Shown here: piece by piece, positions 33,023 through 39,032 of the stretch
Position numbering within the stretch: position 1 is the stretch's first letter
How the letters are laid out: every line of letters starts with the position of its first letter
DNA from: Paenibacillus plantiphilus
GTDB taxonomy: Bacteria > Bacillota > Bacilli > Paenibacillales > Paenibacillaceae
Direction of reading: 5' to 3'
Length of the DNA stretch: 39,032 nt
NCBI RefSeq assembly: GCF_927798095.1
Contig: NZ_CAKMMF010000041.1
Location: 1 to 39,032, forward strand
Program-made: the position numbers and the translations under genes
The notes under the pieces: model-generated
The model's database searches: none
What the model saw: only the letters and a program-made list of their open reading frames with translations
What the model was told of the DNA's origin: nothing

Positions 33023-33460
33023 GTGCATCAACAACAGCATACGCAAGCGATCTCGATGCAGACACTAATGCCTGAGAAGGATTTGGCATATACTGTTCTA
33101 GCTGATTTGAAACGAGTGGTTCGGGAGTACGCTACGGCTGCTACGGAATCCAGTTGCCCCCAAACCCGCCAAATGTTCACGAATTTATTGAATAATACGC
33201 TGCGCATGCAGGGGGATTTGTTCAATGCGATGCAGCAGCAGAACATGTACAGTGTAGCATCCCCAGCTCTACGCCAAGAAGTGGACAAGCAGATCAAAGA
33301 GCATCAGCAGGTTATTCAGCAAGCGGAACAGCATTTGCAGCAGCTTGGTTTGAAGCAGCAGGCTTCCTTCGGCGGACAATATAATCAGCAGCAGCATTTA
33401 CAAGGTCAATATATCCAACCGCAAATCCCTACAAATCAACAAAGCCAATTTTATATGTAG
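33023..33460 (+). CDS. CotF-family spore coat protein, 145 aa
   Basis: The core reads MPEKDLAYTVLADLKRVVREYATAATESSCPQTRQMF, then LLNNTLRMQGDLFNAM and QQQNMYSVASP, a typical CotF helical domain. The C-terminus is rich in Q and N with GQY repeats, as in coat proteins. The start is GTG 33023, with GGGAGG nine bases upstream; the nearby ATG in TTATGACA is out of frame. The leader begins at the end of the repeat array. A strong hairpin follows the stop. Confidence 0.85.
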   Translation: MHQQQHTQAISMQTLMPEKDLAYTVLADLKRVVREYATAATESSCPQTRQMFTNLLNNTLRMQGDLFNAMQQQNMYSVASPALRQEVDKQIKEHQQVIQQAEQHLQQLGLKQQASFGGQYNQQQHLQGQYIQPQIPTNQQSQFYM

Positions 33461-33466
33461 TAAAAA

Positions 33467-33514
33467 GACAAGGCTGTTCAGTAAGCAGGTTGCTGCTTAC
33501 TGGACAGCCTTGTC
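33467..33514. terminator. Long hairpin after the CotF-like gene
   Basis: GACAAGGCTGTTCAGTAAGCAG pairs with CTGCTTACTGGACAGCCTTGTC (22 bp, one G-U pair, 4-nt loop). The T-run lies on the minus-strand side (GTCTTTTTAC), so it is a better terminator for leftward transcription. It may still end the coat transcript. Confidence 0.75.
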
Positions 33515-33673
33515 GCTTAAGAGGATCATCCCGATGCTTCCTGCAAAAATCACGAATCGGAAGTGATTCTTAACGAAACAAATATAGATTGACAGCTTCC
33601 AGAAAATCCGGGTCACCGCAGTCGATGTCGAGGGCTCAATATTGATTTTGAAATTGATCTGCTCCGAGCCGCT

Positions 33674-34135
33674 TTGATCAAGCTGCAATACAGTCCGTAC
33701 CTTAATGCGTTCGAAACCCCTAGAGGTCTGACTGAAGGGGGAACGGTCACTGTCAGCAGCTCGAACAGTCCCGCAGGCGAGGAGAAGGAGCAGGCTTTCG
33801 ATAATAGCGAAGCTACCAAGTGGCTCCTGATTAACAATACGGGATGGATACAATACCAGTTTGCTGGAACGGATGCTCACGCGGTCACTTCATACAAAAT
33901 CACCTCGGCCAATGATGAGCCTGACAGGGACCCGTTAGGCTGGACGCTGTCGGGCTCCAATGACGGTACCAATTGGACAACTGTAGATACGCGCAGCAAT
34001 CAGGATTTCCAGAATCGCTACCAGACGAATACGTATACGTTCAGCAACACAACTGCCTATAAGTATTACAGATTTGATTTCAGCAACAACAGTGGAGGTC
34101 TTCTGCAGGTGGCGGAGATCCGATTGTACGAATAG
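33674..34135 (+). pseudogene. F5/8 type C (discoidin) domain fragment
   Basis: From about residue 15 the frame encodes a discoidin domain: EGGTVTVSSSNSPAGEEKEQAFDNSEATKW, WIQYQFAG, YKITSANDEPDRDPLGWTLSGSNDGTNW and YYRFDFSNNSGG, ending VAEIRLYE. Such domains bind sugars or membranes and normally sit in large secreted enzymes. Here there is no signal peptide and no ribosome site. A different frame upstream (about 33580-33670) reads like the end of another extracellular domain and stops. I read it as the surviving 3' end of a lost secreted protein gene. The following 240 bp hold no supported gene. Confidence 0.7.
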
Positions 34136-34376
34136 ACGTATCGATGCACAACTGCAAGCACGCGGCAGCTCATTGCAAGACGGCTTATGACGATTGCCGT
34201 CGCAGCAGGTATACAAGGCAAGCAGTACATGTGGTCGACCGACCGCCGTCGTCATGCAGCGAAACACTGCGTGCTGGGAGCAGTGGGCGGTGCGGAAATT
34301 AATGTGAGAAGCAGCTGCTAGCGGTGCTTTTCATTCCAATTTGGACGAAGGGCGAGCAACAAGCTCATTGAATGGT

Positions 34377-34418
34377 CAGCTTGCTGAGGAAAACTCAGCA
34401 GGCTGTTTTTCTTTTTTT
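34377..34418 (+). terminator. Rho-independent terminator
   Basis: CAGCTTGCTGAG/CTCAGCAGGCTG stem with a GAAAA loop, followed by TTTTTCTTTTTTT. It may have served the discoidin-domain gene. Confidence 0.9.
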
Positions 34419-34605
34419 GAGGCATGATATATCGGATGCGCCAGCCTGTTCACTAGTAATGACCACGCTGTTTTTGAATAAGTCAAGGGACACAGCGAGA
34501 CTTCTTTTTCGCTTTGCAGGATGCTTGGATTCGTTGTAATATAGTCATTATAACTAAAGGCGGAAAGAGCTGTATTTCGCAACAACTATTGAGGAGGGCT
34601 TGACG

Positions 34606-35097
34606 ATGACTGAACTGAAGATGAAAATACTGGAATTGCTTAAGGAGGATGCGCGGCTTAGCGCGGATCTGATTGGTACGATGCTGGACGCCCCGGTGGC
34701 GGAAGTAAAGCAGGCGATTGCAGAGATGGAGCAGGATCACGTCATCGTAAAGTATGCAACCGTCGTCAACTGGAGCAAGGTGGATGATGAGAAGGTAACG
34801 GCGCTAATCGAGGTGCAAATCACCCCTGAGCGCGGCCGCGGCTTCGAGGGCATTGCGGAGCGGATTTACCTGTATCCGGAAGTGAAGTCGGTTTACCTGA
34901 TGTCGGGGGCATATGATCTGCTCGTAGAGGTGCAAGGGAATACCTTGAAGGATGTTGCTTCCTTTGTTTCCAACAAGCTTTCGCCGATTGACGCGGTTCT
35001 ATCCACTAAAACATTTTTCATCTTGAAAAAATATAAGCAGGGCGGCATTATCTTCGAAGAGAATGAAGACGACCATCGTCTTCTTGTCTCGCCATAA
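34606..35097 (+). CDS. Lrp/AsnC-family transcriptional regulator, 163 aa
   Basis: An N-terminal winged helix-turn-helix (residues 1-50, LKMKILELLKEDARLSADLIGTML) is joined to a ligand-binding RAM domain (VTALIEVQITPERGRGFEGIAERIYLYPEVKSVYLMSGAYDLLVEV). ATG 34606 has GGAGGG seven bases upstream. It lies 12 bp before an aminotransferase gene. The pair matches alaR-alaT (yugG-yugH) of B. subtilis, where the regulator controls alanine synthesis. It probably senses an amino acid and regulates its own operon. Confidence 0.88.
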   Translation: MTELKMKILELLKEDARLSADLIGTMLDAPVAEVKQAIAEMEQDHVIVKYATVVNWSKVDDEKVTALIEVQITPERGRGFEGIAERIYLYPEVKSVYLMSGAYDLLVEVQGNTLKDVASFVSNKLSPIDAVLSTKTFFILKKYKQGGIIFEENEDDHRLLVSP

Positions 35098-35109
35098 AGG
35101 GTGATTATG

Positions 35110-36327
35110 ATGATTAAAGACGAAGAGAAACAAACAGAATTAACCAATCGGCGGCAGTCGATGTCAGAATATTTGACCCCGAAGGCAAGGGAGATTAAAC
35201 CGTCGGGCATCCGCAAGTTTTTTGATTTGGCAAGCGGTCGCAAGGATATTATTACGCTAGGGGTAGGCGAGCCTGATTTTGTCACGCCATGGCATGTGCG
35301 GGAAGCCTGCGTTTATTCGTTGGAGATGGGAAAGACGCAATATACGTCCAATGCCGGAATGCCGGAGCTGCGTGAGGAGATCGGACTGTATCTGCACAAA
35401 AATTTTGATGTGGCCTATGATCCCGGCAAGGAAATTCTTGTTACTGTCGGCGGCAGTGAGGCCATCGACCTTGCATTGCGCGCACTCATTACAGCAGGTG
35501 ATGAAATTCTTATTCCTGAGCCCTGCTATATCTCCTATTCCCCCATTACGGCGCTTAGCGGCGGCGTTCCAGTCGGTGTGGAAACCTTTGCGAAGGATAA
35601 TTTCAAGCTCAAGGCAGAGACACTTAAGGCGGCCATCACACCGCGTTCGAAGGTGCTGGTATTGTGCTATCCGAGTAATCCGACCGGCGGTACGATGACC
35701 TATGAGGACTGGCTGCCGATCGCGAAGATCGTCGAGGAGAATGACCTTATCGTTATTTCCGACGAGATTTACGCAGAGCTGTCGTATGGCTCGAAGCATG
35801 TGAGCTTCGCATCTGTACCAGGGATGAAGGATCGGACTATTCTCGTTAGCGGCTTCTCCAAGGCATTTGCAATGACAGGCTGGCGGATGGGTTATGCTTG
35901 CGGACATGAGGACCTGATTGGCGCCATGCTCAAGATTCATCAGTTTACAGTCATGTGCGCGCCTGTCATGGGACAGGTAGCAGCGCTGGAGGCTCTTCGC
36001 AATGGTCTTGAAGAAAAGGATAGAATGGTGGAGTCCTATAATCAGCGGCGGAGATTGGTCGTTAGCGGATTCCGTGAGATCGGGCTGGAATGCCATGAGC
36101 CGCAGGGAGCCTTCTACGCTTTTCCGTCAATCAAATCTACAGGTCTAAGTTCGGATGAGTTTGCGACTCGCTTGTTGAATGAGCATAGCGTAGCCGCTGT
36201 TCCAGGCGATGTATTCGGTCTTGGCGGAGAAGGCTATCTGCGCTGCTCGTATGCGACCTCGGTCAATCAATTAACGGAAGCGATTGAACGAATGGGCAAT
36301 TTTGTGCGGAAACTTAAAGGAGAATGA
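35110..36327 (+). CDS. Class I aminotransferase (AlaT/YugH-like), 405 aa
   Basis: A fold-type I PLP aminotransferase: LGVGEPDFVTPWHV, TQYTSNAGMPELREEIG, CYPSNPTGGTM, VISDEIYAELSYG, and the PLP lysine K251 in SGFSKAFAMTGWRMGY. The RCSYATS end carries the substrate-carboxylate arginine. It likely transfers amino groups between alanine or aspartate and 2-oxoglutarate. ATG 35110 is taken as the start for its spacing to AGGGTG; GTG 35101 and ATG 35107 are in-frame alternatives. It is in an operon with the Lrp-type gene. No clear terminator is seen before the Spo0E-like gene. Confidence 0.92.
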   Translation: MIKDEEKQTELTNRRQSMSEYLTPKAREIKPSGIRKFFDLASGRKDIITLGVGEPDFVTPWHVREACVYSLEMGKTQYTSNAGMPELREEIGLYLHKNFDVAYDPGKEILVTVGGSEAIDLALRALITAGDEILIPEPCYISYSPITALSGGVPVGVETFAKDNFKLKAETLKAAITPRSKVLVLCYPSNPTGGTMTYEDWLPIAKIVEENDLIVISDEIYAELSYGSKHVSFASVPGMKDRTILVSGFSKAFAMTGWRMGYACGHEDLIGAMLKIHQFTVMCAPVMGQVAALEALRNGLEEKDRMVESYNQRRRLVVSGFREIGLECHEPQGAFYAFPSIKSTGLSSDEFATRLLNEHSVAAVPGDVFGLGGEGYLRCSYATSVNQLTEAIERMGNFVRKLKGE

Positions 36328-36445
36328 AAAAGATATATTCAGAATTGTTATCCTTTGCTATAATAATTTTAGTAAATCTTTATAATTCACCTATTGGCAC
36401 AATTGTATTTTTATGATTGGCTGAATTTGACGAGGAGGGATGACA

Positions 36446-36700
36446 GTGGCTTATGCGGATTATGGTCGTACGTCTCACGAGGAGTCGAACACCATTTCAG
36501 CAGAGCAGTTGTCTTCATCCATAAGGATTCTGGAAGACGAAATTTATACGCTGCGTGTTAAGATGGAGCAATCTTACATGGAGGAAGCTTCGTTCAGTTC
36601 CGATATCGTCATCGATCTCAGCCGTAAGCTGGATGTCAAAATCAATGAATATATGATTCACATGCGGAAAAAGACCAAGCCGGAATATACGGAGGCGTGA
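36446..36700 (+). CDS. Spo0E-like sporulation regulatory protein, 84 aa
   Basis: A helical hairpin protein: LSSSIRILEDEIYTLRVKMEQSY, then FSSDIVIDLSRKLDVKINEYM. The SRKLDVKINEY segment carries the S-x-x-LD signature of Spo0E-type aspartyl phosphatases, which remove phosphate from Spo0A and so restrain sporulation. The start is taken as GTG 36446, since AGGAGGG is six bases upstream, whereas ATG 36440 directly abuts it. A possible -10 TATAAT lies at 36359-36364 with a weak -35. A terminator follows the gene. Confidence 0.82.
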   Translation: MAYADYGRTSHEESNTISAEQLSSSIRILEDEIYTLRVKMEQSYMEEASFSSDIVIDLSRKLDVKINEYMIHMRKKTKPEYTEA

Positions 36701-36705
36701 GAAGG

Positions 36706-36733
36706 AGTCCCTGAGAGGGGGCTTCTTCTTCTT
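36706..36733 (+). terminator. Rho-independent terminator of the Spo0E-like gene
   Basis: AGTCCC/GGGGCT stem with a short loop, followed by TCTTCTTCTTT. Confidence 0.65.
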
Positions 36734-36739
36734 TGAGCT

Positions 36740-36996
36740 GTATAAGTGGAAGATTGAAAGGAACAAAGGGGCCGCTGCGCAGGAGAATGCTCTAAAGTGC
36801 GCTGACGCTTCCGGAATTACCTAACACAGGCGCTACGCCAGAATCATTCCCTGCTTCGTCCTTTTGTTCGTTCTCTCGTCAACATATATCGTCTTTTATG
36901 TTATATTTGAGAGGCACTTGGATAGGGAACGGTATGCTGCAATTGGTCTAACGCGGGCAAATACCCTGATTGAATAGAGAAGGAGCTGTTAACGGG
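36740..36996. other. Intergenic region with an imperfect inverted repeat
   Basis: No gene is supported. GGAACAAAGGGG (about 36760-36771) and CCTTTTGTTCGTTC (about 36860-36873) form an imperfect inverted repeat around a stretch with GCGCTGACGC and GGCGCTACGCC. It could be a degenerate small mobile element or a folded leader. Confidence 0.35.
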
Positions 36997-37572
36997 ATGA
37001 GATTGTATACACGAACAGGAGATCGCGGGCAAACCTCGGTCAAAGGCGGACGTGTCAGCAAAGACGATATACGGGTAGAAGCCTACGGAACGATAGATGA
37101 ATTGAATTGCTTTGTCGGTCAGGCGGCAGCGGTTGCCGGGGCGACAGGACAATTGGATGAGCTGGTGCAGGAGCTGGTGGACATTCAACAGGAGCTGTTT
37201 GATTGCGGTTCTGATCTTGCATTTGCTGACCCGGAAGGACGTCAATTCAAGATGTCCGAGGAGCCGGTCGTGCGTTTGGAGAACTGGATTGATGCGCATA
37301 TCGAAGCATCTCCAGTGATAACAAGGTTTATTTTGCCTGGGGGAAGTGAGGTGTCTGCGCTGCTGCATGTTTGCCGGACGGTTTGCAGACGCGCGGAGCG
37401 CAGAGTAGTTACATTAGCCGCAGGAGCTGCGATTAATGAGGCTGTGCAGAAATATATCAATCGTTTGTCGGACTATTTCTTTGCCGCTGCACGATCGGCC
37501 AATGCAAAATTAGGCCAACAGGATACGGAATATGTACGGAGCGCGGAAGTGTTCCGCAAACGGGATAAATGA
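36997..37572 (+). CDS. pduO: PduO-type ATP:cob(I)alamin adenosyltransferase, 191 aa
   Basis: The enzyme makes adenosylcobalamin from cob(I)alamin and ATP. The sequence has the ATP loop MRLYTRTGDRGQTSVKGGRVSKDD, then VEAYGTIDELNCFVG, FILPGGSEVSALLHVCRTVCRRAER and NRLSDYFFAAAR, all typical of PduO-type transferases (YvqK in B. subtilis). ATG 36997 is chosen because the family starts MRLYT and AAGGAG lies 11 bases before it. The stop overlaps the start of the RluA-family gene (ATGA), so the two are translationally coupled. Confidence 0.93.
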   Translation: MRLYTRTGDRGQTSVKGGRVSKDDIRVEAYGTIDELNCFVGQAAAVAGATGQLDELVQELVDIQQELFDCGSDLAFADPEGRQFKMSEEPVVRLENWIDAHIEASPVITRFILPGGSEVSALLHVCRTVCRRAERRVVTLAAGAAINEAVQKYINRLSDYFFAAARSANAKLGQQDTEYVRSAEVFRKRDK

Positions 37573-38564
37573 GTGTGGAGGAAGCGTATTATGAACCGCT
37601 AACTGTAGTCGTGTCGCCTGAGGAGGGCGGCATGACTGTGCGCAAGGTGCTGGAGCGGCGTCTTGGCGTATCCAGAAAGCTGCTGTCGCGACTGAAGCTA
37701 ACGGAGCAGGGAATTACGGTGAACGGGCGGCGTGTCTACACATCCGAGCGTGTTCAAGAGGGCGATCAGTTGACGGTGAGGATGGAGCAGGAGGAATCGG
37801 ACGATATTCTGGCAGAGCCGATGGAGCTGGATATCGTATTCGAGGATCGCAATCTGCTCATCGTCAACAAGCCGCCGGGAATCGTTGTGCATCCTACTCA
37901 CGGCCACTATACCGGCACACTGGCTAATGGAGTCATCTATCATTGGAAGCAGCAGGGGGAAAAGGTTCGTTTCAGGCCGGTACATCGTTTGGATGAGGAC
38001 ACGTCAGGACTGGTGGCAATCGCCAAAACCCCCTATGTGCATCAGCAATTATCGGAGCAGCTGCAGCGGGGAGAGGTCGATAAGCGGTATCGCGCTTATG
38101 TTTACCGTGCGCCAAGAGAGCTCGCCGGAACGATAAATGCGCCGATCGACCGCGATCCTGAGGAGCCGCATGTTCGGATTGTCACACCAAGCGGCTATGA
38201 CTCTGTCACCCATTACGATACAGAGGAAGTATACGGCAATGGTATTGCCGCAAAGGTGAAGCTGAAGCTTGAGACGGGACGCACACATCAGATCAGAGTG
38301 CATATGAAGCATATCGGCTGTCCGCTTATTGGCGACAAGCTTTATGGCTATGCGTCAGAGGGTGACGCAGCTTCTAAAGGTGGCTCGCCTCAGATGGAAG
38401 CGGCGGTTAACCGTCAGGCGCTTCATGCTGCTGTTCTGGGACTGACACATCCAATCTCACGCGAGCGGATGGTTTTTGAAGCTGCTCTTCCGCAGGATCT
38501 TCAGCAGCTGGAGGATTATTTGCTGAAGCTGAATGGATTAAGGGTTTTAGAGATTAAGGAATAA
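37569..38564 (+). CDS. RluA-family 23S rRNA/tRNA pseudouridine synthase, 331 aa
   Basis: An N-terminal S4 RNA-binding domain (about 20-80, LGVSRKLLSRLKLTEQGITVNGRRV) precedes the catalytic domain. The signature HRLDEDTSG holds the catalytic Asp142. Further motifs are NKPPGIVVHP, KRYRAYVYR and TGRTHQIRVHM. It converts uridine to pseudouridine in structured RNA, probably in 23S rRNA as RluD-type enzymes do. The start overlaps the previous stop. The final codons and the stop belong to the first unit of a 14-bp tandem repeat. Confidence 0.93.
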   Translation: MSVEEAYYEPLTVVVSPEEGGMTVRKVLERRLGVSRKLLSRLKLTEQGITVNGRRVYTSERVQEGDQLTVRMEQEESDDILAEPMELDIVFEDRNLLIVNKPPGIVVHPTHGHYTGTLANGVIYHWKQQGEKVRFRPVHRLDEDTSGLVAIAKTPYVHQQLSEQLQRGEVDKRYRAYVYRAPRELAGTINAPIDRDPEEPHVRIVTPSGYDSVTHYDTEEVYGNGIAAKVKLKLETGRTHQIRVHMKHIGCPLIGDKLYGYASEGDAASKGGSPQMEAAVNRQALHAAVLGLTHPISRERMVFEAALPQDLQQLEDYLLKLNGLRVLEIKE

Positions 38565-38620
38565 AGATTAAGGAATAGAGATTAAGGAATAGAGAGTAAG
38601 GAATAGAGAGTAAGGAATAG
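38551..38620 (+). repeat. Five 14-bp tandem repeats across the stop codon of the RluA-family gene
   Basis: Units AGATTAAGGAATAA, AGATTAAGGAATAG (twice) and AGAGTAAGGAATAG (twice) run head to tail. The first unit encodes the last residues (IKE) and the stop. Confidence 0.95.
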
Positions 38621-39032
38621 AGTGACTAAGGTCGAGGGGATTGGGAGCGGCAAACGGTTGGGTTCATCAGCAGTGCTGCAAAAAGGTACAATCGAATTTG
38701 ATGTAACCGGACTAAATGTGGGATTGTACTGCAAAAGTCACACCGTCGAAAAAGTCAATCCAGACTAACGCTGTAAGGCGGAAAAACCGCGTTACAGCAC
38801 GGAAAATTGGAGAGAGTTGCGCTGTAAGGCTGAAAAAGAGACTGTCGATTAACTGTTTACAAATGAGAGAGATTCTACTTCCTTTGTGAAAGGGACGTTG
38901 AGAAATGGGGGAATATGGGTAATTTGGCGAGGTGGAGCACATGGTGATGTGTTTTCGAGAGCTGACTGCTGCTTTTTTACCTTATGTGGCTGGCTTCGTG
39001 AGTTGCTTAGCATGTCGAAGAACCCCTGGTTT
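38621..39032. other. Noncoding DNA with inverted repeats at the right edge
   Basis: GTACAATC (38686-38693) and GATTGTAC (38722-38729) form an inverted repeat flanked by TGCAAAAA/CTGCAAAA. GCTGTAAGGCGG ... CCGCGTTACAGC (38770-38798) is a hairpin, and a partial copy GCGCTGTAAGGCTGAAAAAG lies at 38820-38837. From ATG 38941 (GAGGTGG five bases before) a frame stays open for 30 codons to the edge, but nothing in it is recognisable. Confidence 0.5.

Noticed and set aside
33497..33880. 127-codon minus-strand frame overlapping the discoidin fragment
   Set aside because: The plus strand encodes a clear F5/8 type C domain; the minus frame ends inside a terminator hairpin and has no family features.
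34187..34321. 44-codon frame MTIAVAAGIQGKQYMW...
   Set aside because: No ribosome binding site and no recognisable composition; probably chance.
38941..39032. Frame open to the right edge from an ATG with a GAGGTGG site
   Set aside because: Only 30 codons are visible, cysteine-rich and unlike any family; cannot be judged without the next bases.

Overview
The window looks like chromosomal DNA of a Paenibacillus-type endospore-forming Firmicute. Evidence: AGGAGG-type ribosome binding sites with many TTG/GTG starts, a T-box leader for phenylalanine, a pheST-zapA-mutS2 neighbourhood, and several spore genes (CotH family, CotB/DUF2642-like and CotF-like coat proteins, a Spo0E-like phosphatase). 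Family names come from reading motifs; no database search was run.

Region 1 (1-11250) is a polymorphic-toxin locus. After the end of an IS3-type element and a small lipoprotein comes a 1598-residue secreted protein. Its order is signal peptide, two CBM21-like domains, helical linker, calcium-binding type-3 repeats, VWA domain, more type-3 repeats, right-handed beta-helix, Hint autoprotease and a C-terminal EndoU/BECR-like nuclease. Its probable immunity gene follows. Downstream lie about five displaced toxin/immunity cassettes in various stages of decay: a barnase C-terminal stub with an intact barstar; a WHH nuclease stub with a SUKH immunity protein; a frameshifted Hint-toxin with an immunity gene; an open Hint-toxin with an immunity gene that still carries a copy of the parent gene; and an EndoU-like toxin stub with an immunity gene. 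A last Hint fragment abuts the pheS promoter. Four of the immunity genes end in nearly the same GACCTTGA hairpin. Two of those hairpins are followed at once by 5' ends of group II introns, and an IS110-type transposase tail is fused in frame to one Hint stub.

Region 2 (11223-24756) is the housekeeping block: T-box, pheS, pheT, a ZapA fused to more than 1000 residues of coiled coil built from 11-residue units, then on the minus strand an SDR oxidoreductase, a CuA-type cupredoxin lipoprotein and a four-TM holin-like membrane protein, then mutS2, a DUF350 protein and a 26-residue membrane peptide.

Region 3 (24778-34140) holds a zinc-ribbon protein, an MFS transporter, a cysteine synthase, and a spore cluster: CotH-type kinase on the minus strand, two CotB-like coat proteins flanking a small anchored protein and an ArsB/NhaD-type permease, then two CotF-like proteins. 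A fragment with an F5/8 type C domain follows.

Region 4 (34377-39032) has an Lrp/AsnC regulator with a class I aminotransferase (arranged like alaR-alaT of B. subtilis), a Spo0E-like protein, a PduO-type cobalamin adenosyltransferase overlapping an RluA-family pseudouridine synthase, and repeat-rich noncoding DNA.

The most unusual features are the toxin cassette graveyard with its shared hairpin boundaries, the ZapA-coiled-coil fusion, and three hairpin-repeat arrays that each end directly at a ribosome binding site (zapA, the holin-like gene, a coat gene).
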